From Firmicutes bacterium UBA5774 (GTDB lineage Bacteria; Bacillota; Clostridia; Peptostreptococcales; Anaerovoracaceae), in the NCBI GenBank assembly GCA_002418625.1, contig DIEM01000064.1:1-64000 (forward strand): 64,000 nt of DNA. Direction: 5' to 3'. Positions within the stretch are counted from its first letter, which is position 1, and the number at the start of each line of letters is the position of its first letter. The position numbers and the translations under genes are program-made. Under the pieces are notes generated by a model, which saw nothing but the letters and a program-made list of their open reading frames with translations, made no database searches and was not told where the DNA came from. Below are positions 9,339-17,596 of the stretch, one piece after another.

Positions 9339-9354
9339 TGGCATGTAAATTGCT
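9339..9354 (+). promoter_or_regulatory. Sigma-54 promoter (lipoyl-E2-AOR operon)
   Basis: TGGCATGTAAATTGCT: GG 9340-9341 and GC 9352-9353 at exact spacing; a near-perfect consensus match about 100 bases before the lipoyl-domain gene. A partial copy of its -12 part (GTAAATTGCTTTAGT) also occurs at 9229-9243 without a -24 element. Confidence 0.85.
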
Positions 9355-9455
9355 TTAGTTAAGTATGACGGCACATAATAATGTGCTGCATATTATTTTT
9401 AAGCAAAGGCGGCAATAAATTGAACACATTGCCTCAAGTAGGAAGGAGAACAGAA

Positions 9456-9707
9456 ATGGCTACAATCATCATAATGCCAAAATTAGGACTGACTATGGAG
9501 GAAGGTACGATACAGAAATGGCACAAGCAGGTTGGAGATGAAGTGACAGCAGGCGAACCTCTTTTTGATGTCGAAACTGACAAGCTGACCAATGAAATCG
9601 AAGCAACTGAAAGTGGAATACTCAGAAAAATCATTATTGATGAGGGAGAAACCGTTGCAGTGCTGGAACCGGTTGGAATTATTGGCACTGCAGACGAACT
9701 TATATAG
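9456..9707 (+). CDS. Free-standing lipoyl carrier domain
   Basis: 83-residue protein consisting of one biotinyl/lipoyl domain. The expected lipoylated lysine is Lys43 in DVETDK43LTNE. GGAAGGAG at 9441-9448 selects the ATG at 9456 rather than the earlier one at 9381. E2 subunits normally carry this domain fused to the catalytic core; here the core is the next gene. It probably shuttles acyl groups between an E1 and the separate E2 core and is reoxidised by E3. Confidence 0.9.
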   Translation: MATIIIMPKLGLTMEEGTIQKWHKQVGDEVTAGEPLFDVETDKLTNEIEATESGILRKIIIDEGETVAVLEPVGIIGTADELI

Positions 9708-9724
9708 GCATAGGGGGTATCGTG

Positions 9725-10414
9725 ATGACGAGAGAGATCGAAGCGAAAGGAATTCGCAAAATAATAGCAGAGCGCATGCTTGTGAGTTGGCACACATCAC
9801 CGAGAGTGTCCTATTCAGTTTCTGCAGATACAACGAATTTGAAGCAATATCGTGAGGAACTCAACTTGAAATATATGGCTGATGGGATCAAAGTCACCTA
9901 CAATCATATCCTAATGAAAATCTGCAGTGTGGTGTTGAAAGAATTCCCATATGCCAATTCAAGCTTTGACGGCCGGATCATCACAGTTCATGATGACGTT
10001 AATATAGGCCTGGCTGTATCAGTTGAAAATGGATTGATGGTTCCGAATGTTAAAAAAGTTCAGGATAAATCTGTGGCAGAGGTTGTTTTGGAAACCGATC
10101 GAATAATTCAGGGAGCCAAAACCATGAAACTGAAATATGACGACATGGCAGGCGGAACATTCACGATAACCAATCTTGGCATGTTTGGCGTCGAAAGTTT
10201 CTCTCCGATAATCAATCAGCCAGAGTTGGCGATTCTGGGAGTCAACGCCATTATTGACAAACCAGTGGTGCTGAACGGTGAGATCGTGATTCGGCCGATG
10301 ATGACCTTGAATCTTGTTGCAGACCATCGTGTCGTTGATGGAGTATATGCAGCGAAGATCCTGGCTGGAATAAAAAGGCTAATAGAAAATCCTGAAATGA
10401 TGGCATGGAAATAA
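9725..10414 (+). CDS. 2-oxoacid dehydrogenase E2 catalytic domain, no lipoyl domain
   Basis: 229-residue acyltransferase core that moves an acyl group from dihydrolipoyl to CoA. The active-site HxxxD is His201 and Asp205 in ADHRVVDG, and the family GTFTITNLGMFG is present. The protein starts directly with the catalytic domain (KGIRKIIAERM), so both the lipoyl domain and the peripheral-subunit-binding domain are missing. ATG at 9725 preferred over the overlapping GTG at 9722 by spacing from AGGGGG (9712-9717). Together with the previous gene it forms a split E2. Without a binding domain, how E1 and E3 dock is unclear. Confidence 0.9.
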   Translation: MTREIEAKGIRKIIAERMLVSWHTSPRVSYSVSADTTNLKQYREELNLKYMADGIKVTYNHILMKICSVVLKEFPYANSSFDGRIITVHDDVNIGLAVSVENGLMVPNVKKVQDKSVAEVVLETDRIIQGAKTMKLKYDDMAGGTFTITNLGMFGVESFSPIINQPELAILGVNAIIDKPVVLNGEIVIRPMMTLNLVADHRVVDGVYAAKILAGIKRLIENPEMMAWK

Positions 10415-10433
10415 GAGAGGACGGACTGAGTGC

Positions 10434-12212
10434 ATGAAAAAATTGATACGTATAAACATGAATGTTGTCAGTGCGGTTTCGGAATCAGTTCCTGATTCCT
10501 ATGATATGTTGGGCGGAAAAAGTCTTACATCAAGAATCGTTTTTGATGAAGTGGATCCTCTCTGCGACCCTTTAGGACCTTATAATAAATTAGTGGTCGC
10601 ACCGGGTCTTCTTGGCGGAACACAGGTGCCCTGCTCCGGAAGGCTTTCTGTGGGCGGTAAAAGCCCAATGACAGGAGGAATCAAGGAGAGCAACGCGGGA
10701 GGAACGGCAGCCCGGGCTTTGGCAAAGCTGGGGGTCAAGGCAATCATCCTTGAAGGCAAGTCAGAATCAGGGCAGTGGTGGGTTCTCAAAATTTCATCCG
10801 ATAGTGTAGCGCTGCTGCCGGCGGATGATCTGATCGGAAAAGGAAATTACGAGACGGTTCGTCTGCTTCGAGAACGCTTCGGCCCAAAATGCGCTGTCAT
10901 GTCAATCGGACAGGCCGGAGAGCAGGGCATGGCAGCTGCATCCATTGCGGTCAGCACCTCGGAAGGATATGCATCCAGACATTGCGGGCGCGGTGGAATG
11001 GGCGCAGTCATGGGGTCGAAAGGCATCAAGGCGATTGTCATAGATGACAGCAACGCAACTGAAAAAGACGCCCTATGTGAAATCGCAGATGAAGCCGAAT
11101 TTAGAAGCGCTTGCAAAGAATGGAGCAAAGAGCTGATTGCAACGAAATCATTACTGACGAATCTGGGAACCACTGGTGTTTTGGGGATCGTCAACAAATT
11201 GGGTTCTCTTCCGACTCAAAATTTCAGGAGAGGGCAATTTGAATTTTCAGAGGAAATATGCGGAGAAAAACTAAAGGCAACCGTACTTGAAAGAGGGGGG
11301 AAAACTGGGCACGCATGTTCCGCGGGTTGCGTCATCCGCTGCTCCAATATATATAAGGATCGTGACGGAGAATATCTGACTTCGGGACTTGAATATGAGA
11401 CAATTGTTTTAATGGGATCAAACTTGCTGATTCACGATCTCGATGTAATAGCGACACTGGATAGAATGTGTGATGATTTTGGACTTGATACCATTGACAC
11501 TGGAGGAGCTATTGGAGTTGCAATGGAAGCTGGACTTCTTCCATTCGGCGATGGAGAAAAGGCAATATTGCTTTTATCAGAAGTCGGCAAGGGCAGTATT
11601 ATTGGAAAAGTTATAGGTCAAGGGGCCCTTCTTACTGCGAAAGTGCTGAATGTTACCCATGTGGCTTCTTCCAAGGGGCAGCAATTGGCGGGCTATGATC
11701 CAAGGGGATTTAAAGGAACAGGCGTTGCATATGCGACCAGCCCAATGGGAGGGGATCATACAGCGGGCAATATGCTTCCAGGCAGAGGCGCGTGGCGGGG
11801 AATAGAGATGAACAGCCAAAAGGAAAACCAGATCATGGCGTCTGTCGATGTTCAGTATATGACCGCAGCCCTTGACTCGTTGGGGCTCTGCATTTTTACC
11901 GGCCCAGTACCTGAATCAATGAAATGGATTGCAAAAATTATGACCTTCGCATTTGGCAGAACCTTCAGTGCGCGTGATGTCGTTCAGCTTGGCATCGAAA
12001 ATATAAATACTGAAATTGAATTTAATAAAAGAGCTGGAATTAAAAATAGTACCCATCGTATGTCTGAATTCATTTACAAAGAACCTTTGATGCCAAATGG
12101 ATTTATATTTGATTTGGATAAAAGGGAAGTTGAAGAAGCTTTGGAACTGGAAAATGGTTATGTATACGGCAATGGATTTTTGGAAACGTACAGTTCTGTC
12201 GAACTGGAATAG
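10434..12212 (+). CDS. Aldehyde ferredoxin oxidoreductase family protein (W-pterin)
   Basis: Tungstopterin and 4Fe-4S enzyme that interconverts carboxylic acids and aldehydes with ferredoxin. 592 residues, normal for the family. Seen are the N-terminal pterin-binding domain (PGLLGGTQVPCSGRLSVGG, GGIKESNAGGTAARALAKLG) and the cluster motif C-x3-C-x3-C in HACSAGCVIRCSN. A MoaD-like gene follows, as is common beside AORs. In this operon it could reduce an acid to an aldehyde, or oxidise an aldehyde produced from an aromatic substrate. Which AOR subfamily it belongs to is not resolved; the Cys spacing resembles YdhV-type members. Confidence 0.92.
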   Translation: MKKLIRINMNVVSAVSESVPDSYDMLGGKSLTSRIVFDEVDPLCDPLGPYNKLVVAPGLLGGTQVPCSGRLSVGGKSPMTGGIKESNAGGTAARALAKLGVKAIILEGKSESGQWWVLKISSDSVALLPADDLIGKGNYETVRLLRERFGPKCAVMSIGQAGEQGMAAASIAVSTSEGYASRHCGRGGMGAVMGSKGIKAIVIDDSNATEKDALCEIADEAEFRSACKEWSKELIATKSLLTNLGTTGVLGIVNKLGSLPTQNFRRGQFEFSEEICGEKLKATVLERGGKTGHACSAGCVIRCSNIYKDRDGEYLTSGLEYETIVLMGSNLLIHDLDVIATLDRMCDDFGLDTIDTGGAIGVAMEAGLLPFGDGEKAILLLSEVGKGSIIGKVIGQGALLTAKVLNVTHVASSKGQQLAGYDPRGFKGTGVAYATSPMGGDHTAGNMLPGRGAWRGIEMNSQKENQIMASVDVQYMTAALDSLGLCIFTGPVPESMKWIAKIMTFAFGRTFSARDVVQLGIENINTEIEFNKRAGIKNSTHRMSEFIYKEPLMPNGFIFDLDKREVEEALELENGYVYGNGFLETYSSVELE

Positions 12213-12243
12213 GCAGAAATTGATAGATGGACAGGTGGTTCTT

Positions 12244-12477
12244 TTGAATGTCAAGATAACAATTCATAGTCATATTAAAAATTGTATAAATTTTGAAGGC
12301 GATTCAGTTTCGATGGAGATTGAGAAGCCTTGTTCTGTTGAGGAACTCGCGTTAAGAATTGGGATTCCCTCCAAGGAAATCGGATTTTATTGTATTGATC
12401 AGAAAATTAAGCCGAAAGATACCTTAGTGAATGACGGCGATACCATAGAATTTTATCCACACATTGAAGGTGGATGA
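12244..12477 (+). CDS. MoaD/ThiS-family sulfur carrier
   Basis: 77-residue ubiquitin-like protein ending in IEGG, the Gly-Gly tail that becomes a thiocarboxylate. TTG start at 12244 chosen because AGGTGG lies 5-10 bases upstream; a longer in-frame reading from 12097 overlaps the AOR gene and is not credible. Next to an AOR it most likely donates sulfur for the dithiolene of the W-pterin cofactor rather than for thiamine. Confidence 0.85.
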   Translation: MNVKITIHSHIKNCINFEGDSVSMEIEKPCSVEELALRIGIPSKEIGFYCIDQKIKPKDTLVNDGDTIEFYPHIEGG

Positions 12478-12505
12478 TCAGATACGGCGAAATGGAGGAG
12501 CTCAA

Positions 12506-13444
12506 ATGATTTCTCAAATTCAAAAGCATAGATACGTATTGGGATTTCTTTGCATGATGGTAACAAATTTATGCTATGGATTTATGCCGGCAATTACCCA
12601 GAAGGCATTTTCTGCGGGCATCTCACCGCAAACGCTGTTGCTGGATCGTTTTATTGTGGCCCTTTTGCTTATCTGGGGATATATTTATTTTGCAAAAAAA
12701 GATTTTAAAGTAGATGTATCATCAGCGGGCTGGCAAATCGGGGTTTTAGGACTTCTTAATTTTGGCGTCATAGTATTTTTGACCGAATCTTATAAATGGC
12801 TCCCTGGTTCAATTGCATCACTATTGGTTTTCACATATGTCAGTTTTGTTATAGTTTTAGAAATCCTTATCCGGCGTGCTCAGGCAGACATGAAAAAAAT
12901 CAGTTGTTTGCTTATGTCATTCGTAGGATTAATTCTAGTTATCTATAAATCAGGCGGGGAAATCAGATGGCAAGGTATCGTATTTGCGATGCTGACGGCA
13001 ACATGCTACGCTTTCTATTCTATTGGGCTGGGAGGGCGAAAAATAGCGGGGATCAATTCTATTTCATTAGCAGGATGGATCATGCTAATATTGACGCTGT
13101 TAAATTTAATCAGGTGCGGTATAAGTGGAGAGCCATTCTTCATTAGCAATACGACGCAATTGATTTATGTCCTTATCCTTGGGTTCTTCTGCTCATTTCT
13201 CGGCCCCCTTTGTATCATTGCAGCAATCAAATTTATTGGCTCTGGGAATGCGGCAATTAATAACACTCTGGAACCTGTGATTGCTTATCTTGTTGGAGTT
13301 ATGCTGATGGGGGAACTTGTTGAAATAAAAGCTATTATTGGTGGCATAATTATTTTGCTGTCAATTATTATTTTAAATTTGAATTTCAAAAAAAGCAAAG
13401 CTAAGGTTCTTGATGATATTAGGTTCGATCCTGATATTAAATAA
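12506..13444 (+). CDS. EamA-family (DMT) transporter
   Basis: 312-residue integral membrane protein with about ten hydrophobic segments and two EamA repeats, typical of drug/metabolite exporters. GGAGGAG at 12494-12500 marks the ATG at 12506; the TTG at 12464 overlaps the MoaD-like gene. As part of the sigma-54 operon it may export a by-product of the aromatic pathway (inference). Confidence 0.88.
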   Translation: MISQIQKHRYVLGFLCMMVTNLCYGFMPAITQKAFSAGISPQTLLLDRFIVALLLIWGYIYFAKKDFKVDVSSAGWQIGVLGLLNFGVIVFLTESYKWLPGSIASLLVFTYVSFVIVLEILIRRAQADMKKISCLLMSFVGLILVIYKSGGEIRWQGIVFAMLTATCYAFYSIGLGGRKIAGINSISLAGWIMLILTLLNLIRCGISGEPFFISNTTQLIYVLILGFFCSFLGPLCIIAAIKFIGSGNAAINNTLEPVIAYLVGVMLMGELVEIKAIIGGIIILLSIIILNLNFKKSKAKVLDDIRFDPDIK

Positions 13445-13479
13445 TAGCAACAATAATGAAAGATAGAGAGAAAACGCAA

Positions 13480-14736
13480 ATGAATACTAAGACAAATTTC
13501 GGAGAACTTTTTAAACTCGGCCTTCACGACATTCGCTTTAATAAAAACAACCTGACATCTGCATTAACTGCAATTATTTTTGCAGTTGCCGGTGCAATTC
13601 CGATTTTTACATCTGTTGCAATGAATGCAGGGCTTGGAGAGCAAGAAACATCATCGATTGTTATGGCAGGAATGGGTATTGGGGGGGTTATCAGCATACT
13701 TCTCAGTATTTACTTTAAGCAACCAATTTATTTGGCGCCATCAATTACTTCGGTTGTCGTTCTGGGCCCATTATTTGAACGCTTTAGCCTATCGGAAATG
13801 GTATTTGGATATTTAATGGCAGCAGTCATTATTTTCGCAATTGGTTATAGCGGGCTGATGGGAAAAATAAGCCGAATATTGCCGCTGCCAATCGTCATGG
13901 GAATGGTCGCCGGGGTTTTTATGGTTTATGGACTTAAGCTAATAGAATCTGTTCAAATTGCTGCACTTGGAGGCGGCTTGACAGTGGCTGCTTTTTTCAT
14001 AGCTCCTTCGCTGTCAAAAAAAATACCGCCTCAGGCGGTTGCGCTTCTTACTGGAATTATTGTAACATTTACACTATTCCCAATCAAAACAGTAGAAGAT
14101 CATGCCTATAAATTGACGTTGCCTTCATTTATTCTTCCAGCCATCCATCTTGATGTCATAGCAATGGTCAGCCTGCCTCTGGTAATCATGACTATTGCAG
14201 ATATATTCAAAGGCTATGGTGTGCTGAAAGCAAATGATTATGAGATATCTCTGAACACTGTTACAACTTTTTGCGGTATAGGATCGTTTCTTTCAGCCTT
14301 TGGCCTTGGGCATCCGATGGCTCTCGCGGGACCGGCCATCGCAATAATATCCGGCAAGGATGGAGGCCCGCGAGAATATCGTTATGCAGCAGCTGTAATG
14401 TTCTCGGCGGTCGTTACATTAACGGTATTGATGGCGGGAGTGGTTACGACATTTTTAATGTCCTTGCCGATGGCGATTATCAGTATTATTTGTGGACTGG
14501 CAATGTTGGGTCTCTTTACAAGCGCTTTGGAAGTTGCTTTTGGTTCCGGCCAGTTTCAAATTGGCGCTTTTGTGGCATTTTTAGTTGGATTATCGAAATT
14601 GAGTCTTTTTGGCATAGGCGCTCCGGTATGGGCCATTGTTTTCGGCATTATGGCATCTTATTTGATGGAACGTAGTTGCTTTGAAGTATATAAATTATCA
14701 ATTGGCAGGAGCCTGGAAAATGAAGCAATATCTTAA
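13480..14736 (+). CDS. BenE-family benzoate/H+ symporter-like transporter
   Basis: 418-residue polytopic protein with about twelve membrane segments. The C-terminal half, with SAFGLGHPMALAGPAIAI and GIGAPVWAIVFGIMASYL, follows the BenE/YdcO pattern. GAGAG at 13466-13470 favours the ATG at 13480 over the one at 13456. It ends an operon that contains an AOR and sits near UbiD, supporting uptake of an aromatic carboxylate. Other NCS2-like substrates cannot be excluded. Confidence 0.8.
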   Translation: MNTKTNFGELFKLGLHDIRFNKNNLTSALTAIIFAVAGAIPIFTSVAMNAGLGEQETSSIVMAGMGIGGVISILLSIYFKQPIYLAPSITSVVVLGPLFERFSLSEMVFGYLMAAVIIFAIGYSGLMGKISRILPLPIVMGMVAGVFMVYGLKLIESVQIAALGGGLTVAAFFIAPSLSKKIPPQAVALLTGIIVTFTLFPIKTVEDHAYKLTLPSFILPAIHLDVIAMVSLPLVIMTIADIFKGYGVLKANDYEISLNTVTTFCGIGSFLSAFGLGHPMALAGPAIAIISGKDGGPREYRYAAAVMFSAVVTLTVLMAGVVTTFLMSLPMAIISIICGLAMLGLFTSALEVAFGSGQFQIGAFVAFLVGLSKLSLFGIGAPVWAIVFGIMASYLMERSCFEVYKLSIGRSLENEAIS

Positions 14737-15005
14737 GCGAACCTACTTATGTGATGCAGGGGTCATTATTGCAGATTCTCTGCGTAAATTGCTTATTGAT
14801 TGCTTTTGTGTTGAAAAAATGGCTTTTATAGGCACTTGGACTCTTCGGTTATGGAGAACATCAAATCAGGGCAGCCGTCTTTTGACATGATATAATTCTT
14901 AGCAATTTAATAATTTTTAAATATGATAGGACTGCCATTTTTTAGATTTGGCATGGATGATAATTACAAGATGAAAAAAATCAGATAAAAGGGAGATGAT
15001 CTTGA
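14737..15005. other. AT-rich intergenic stretch
   Basis: No convincing gene. A GGCAG at about 14871 and a CTGCC followed by six T (about 14932-14942) could pair as a long-loop terminator for the BenE operon, but the loop is about 60 bases. A short open reading at 14681-14890 overlaps the transporter and has no ribosome site. Confidence 0.4.
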
Positions 15006-15113
15006 ATGCATAAAGAGTTTAGTATGTTTTATAAACAAATCGGCGTCTACATAATGGTAATAATTCTGATATTTTACATATTAGATTTTGTCTCTAAGAT
15101 GTCGATTGGCTGA
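15006..15113 (+). CDS. Candidate 35-residue single-TM protein
   Basis: Short frame with GGGAG at 14991-14995 and ATG at 15006. The sequence has a polar start (MHKEFSMFYKQ), one membrane-spanning stretch (about residues 13-29, GVYIMVIILIFYIL) and a short basic tail. Not recognised. Supported only by the ribosome site and the membrane-like composition. Confidence 0.4.
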   Translation: MHKEFSMFYKQIGVYIMVIILIFYILDFVSKMSIG

Positions 15114-15199
15114 AATCAAATCAGCTGCTGCTGCTGCAATGAAAGGGGGATACAGTTGATGTTTGAATAGCTTTTGTGTTTAGATTGGGTGGTAAAACT

Positions 15200-15985
15200 A
15201 TGCATGACCTGAAAATTATCAATGTTGCAAATTGTGGTGTTCTTATAAAGACTAAATCCACAAACATTTTAGTTGATGGTTTGAATTCGGAAACGGAACA
15301 TTTTGATGGCATCGATTCCAAAAGTTTACATGATATGATGGCATGCATTGAACCGTTCGAACGAATCGATCACTTGCTTTTCACCCATGGTCATCAAGAT
15401 CATTACGATTATAAAGTTATGAAGAGCTATTTAGAGAAAAACAAGATTCAGGGATTATTCTTGCCAAAAGGTGCATTGAAAGACGCGACTGATTTGATTC
15501 AGTTAATAGAGAGAAAAGACATAGAATTTATAGAACCCCAATATGATATTCATGTAAATAAAGAATGGGTCGTTGGGGATGCTGTGATAACGTATTTTTG
15601 CACGATCCATTCAGGAGAAGCGTATAAAGAAATACCACATTTCGCTTTCTTGATTACGGTAGAAGGACAAAAGATATACTTTTCTGGAGATTCCGATTTC
15701 ACGACAGACGATCAAGTTCAAAGGCTAATGAATGTTGATATAGATATTGCATTCTATAATCCATACCATTTGAATACAATTTCCGGACGCGAAATCATAA
15801 GGGAAGTGAACGCAAGGAGAAATTTCATATATCATATCCCTTCAGAGGGAAAAGATGTATTCAGAATAAGAAAGCAAGCCATGCAGGATATTGTGAAATA
15901 TCGAAGTGAACTTCCAACACTGGATCTGATTCTTTCACAGCTTTTGGAACTAAATAATATGGTACCGTGTGCTGCAAAGAAGTGA
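15200..15985 (+). CDS. MBL-fold metallo-hydrolase
   Basis: 261-residue metallo-beta-lactamase-fold hydrolase. The metal-binding motif HxHxDH is seen in THGHQDHYD, with FSGDSDF as the later Asp site and a His in NFIYHIP. ATG at 15200 preceded by GGGTGG at about 15187-15192; the GTG at 15176 is a less likely start. Resembles UlaG-like or general metal-dependent hydrolases. Substrate unknown. Transposase debris follows immediately. Confidence 0.85.
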   Translation: MHDLKIINVANCGVLIKTKSTNILVDGLNSETEHFDGIDSKSLHDMMACIEPFERIDHLLFTHGHQDHYDYKVMKSYLEKNKIQGLFLPKGALKDATDLIQLIERKDIEFIEPQYDIHVNKEWVVGDAVITYFCTIHSGEAYKEIPHFAFLITVEGQKIYFSGDSDFTTDDQVQRLMNVDIDIAFYNPYHLNTISGREIIREVNARRNFIYHIPSEGKDVFRIRKQAMQDIVKYRSELPTLDLILSQLLELNNMVPCAAKK

Positions 15986-16030
15986 CAAAAAAAGGGGCTC
16001 AGGTTTGCATGCACATTCAAACAAATTTCG

Positions 16031-16381
16031 CAGGCAAGAACTTCATATGTCAGCGAAGCTATTTCAAAGTATGTTGTAACTACGCCAGATCAGCTTAAAA
16101 AATCCCTGACAGGGGATCGTGGTTCAGAATTTGCTGACCATAAGCGGTTCGCCGTGGCAAGTGGGATACCGGTATATTTTTGCGATCCGCAAAGTCCTTG
16201 GCAACGCGGTAGCAATGAAAATACCAACGGGTTACTCCGCCAGTACTTGTCCCGGGGGCAGAACTTTTTTCAATACTCTCAGGAAGATCTGGACGCTATA
16301 GCCTTGCAACTAAACACAAGGCCTCGCAAAACCTTAGGATTTCGAACACCAGCGGCTGTATTAGAAGAAGTGTTGCGCTGA
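16031..16381 (+). pseudogene. IS30-family transposase, C-terminal fragment
   Basis: Frame reading RTSYVSEAISKY ... LTGDRGSEFADH ... VYFCDPQSPWQRGSNENTNG ... LNTRPRKTLGFRTPA, the C-terminal part of the IS30 DDE integrase domain. The helix-turn-helix and first half are missing and there is no start codon with a ribosome site. A decayed insertion remnant. Confidence 0.85.
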
Positions 16382-16651
16382 CTCGTTGAATTCAAGCGCT
16401 GCTTTTTTTAAGAAGTCATTTTCCTTTTCCGGTTCTGCATTCTTTTGGCGGAGTTTTCGCACATCAAGCATAAGATCATATTCGGTTTTGGCTTCATCAT
16501 TGTTTTGGCATTCTTCACGGTAATTGCGAATCCAGTTTGAAAGGGTAGCATGGGATGCACCATACTCAGTCGCAAGGCTTGCGATGGTACGACCATCCTG
16601 GAGGTGCTTCTGCACAACTTTTTTCTTGGTTTCTTCGGTAAAACGCTACAT
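16361..16651 (-). pseudogene. IS3-family OrfA with nonsense codon 2
   Basis: OrfA-type transposase with a helix-turn-helix (DGRTIASLATEYGASHATLSNWI) and a C-terminal leucine-rich coiled coil. A good ribosome site (AGGAG) precedes an ATG at 16651, but codon 2 is TAG, so only a weaker GTG start near 16615 remains. No OrfB follows; the element is cut by the IS30 fragment, which overlaps its 3' end by 21 bases. Confidence 0.8.
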
Positions 16652-16938
16652 AATATATTCTCCTTTTCTAATAGATAATATAATCCATTAGATAGGGATG
16701 TTACAAGTTCAATATACCATTAAAAGAAGACGTATGCATTCCTATCTTGGTTATTTAAGTCCAAAGCAATTCCTCGGAAGCTATTTGAGCAAAATTGCTG
16801 CATAATAGCTGGTCGGGTACACATACCGAAACAAATTTCTGATTCCGCAAAAAATGTAATAGGCCAGCATCAATTTTAGATTTTACACAGATTCTGGGAT
16901 AGTCCCCTTCCGCTTTTCTGTTACTTTATTCGGCTTTT

Positions 16939-16970
16939 CTCATTATGATACCAACCCGTCTCATAATGAG
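16939..16970 (+). promoter_or_regulatory. Candidate enhancer dyad of Mo-hydroxylase operon
   Basis: Perfect 10-bp inverted repeat CTCATTATGA-N12-TCATAATGAG centred about 81 bp before the -24 element. Position is right for a sigma-54 activator site. The AT-rich stretch 16652-16938 before it holds nothing I can support. Confidence 0.65.
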
Positions 16971-17033
16971 AATAAGGCTGAATTTAAAAGTTTATTAATT
17001 CGATCTTGTGGGCAAAACAAGCAAAAAACTATA

Positions 17034-17049
17034 TGGCATAATTCTTGCT
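17034..17049 (+). promoter_or_regulatory. Sigma-54 promoter of Mo-hydroxylase operon
   Basis: TGGCATAATTCTTGCT with GG 17035-17036 and GC 17047-17048 at exact spacing. Transcription would start near 17060 and run through the riboswitch at 17178-17282 before the coding region at 17597. Confidence 0.85.
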
Positions 17050-17177
17050 AATTATTATTTTGAATTTATATTAATAGCGTTATTGAATATTTTATGAATT
17101 CAACTTCTTGTGTTTATTAATGCTTGATGTAGAAGTTTACTAATAACATAAGAAGTTAGAAAGTAATAACTAAATAT

Positions 17178-17282
17178 TCGTTCTCCGAGCTCTGACGCCT
17201 GTGGCAAATGCTATGGCTACGAGACCGGGTTTATCTGGAAACGGATAAGCCTCCCATACTTGGAAAGGAGAAGGCAAGGCAC
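17178..17282 (+). promoter_or_regulatory. Moco (molybdenum cofactor) riboswitch
   Basis: Matches the Moco RNA motif: 5' strand TTCTCCGAGC, internal GACCGGGTTTATC hairpin closing with GGATAA, then the hallmark GCCTCCCATACTTGGAAAGG, very close to the E. coli moaA leader core (GCCTCCCGTATCTGGAAAGG). The closing helix pairs TTCTCC (17181-17186) with GGAGAA (17267-17272). It precedes a molybdenum hydroxylase gene and an intrinsic terminator, so the operon is probably expressed only when cofactor is available (inference). Confidence 0.9.
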
Positions 17283-17355
17283 TATGACTATATTAGTTGA
17301 GATTTCAGTTTACTGATATGGTTTTGGTATATTAGTATTGCTAATGCAAACTATG

Positions 17356-17385
17356 CCTGTCCTCTTCAAGGGCAGGTTTTTTATT
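17356..17385 (+). terminator. Intrinsic terminator, riboswitch expression platform
   Basis: Stem CCTGTCC / GGGCAGG (one G-U pair), 7-base loop, followed by TTTTTTATT. It lies between the Moco aptamer and the Mo-hydroxylase gene, in the place expected for a transcription-control platform. Confidence 0.8.
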
Positions 17386-17596
17386 ATTTACAGAAATAGG
17401 GATCGAAACAGAAAATCCAATAGTTGGCATGTCGATTGAATATGACTAGCTGATCGTAACCACTGTATTTTGAAAAACGGGAGAGAAATTAAATTTGCGG
17501 TATAAGTTTATAAAAGGTGGTGAGGTTTAATTATTCGGTCATTTCTTTAGTAAGAACAAAAGTAGCTAAAGCTACACGAAGAAAGGATAATAAATT

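Noticed and set aside
12464..12505. Upstream TTG extension of the EamA gene
   Set aside because: Overlaps the end of the MoaD-like gene; the ATG at 12506 has a strong GGAGGAG site.
15121..15138. GCTGCTGCTGC microsatellite
   Set aside because: Only four units, no coding or regulatory context; likely chance.
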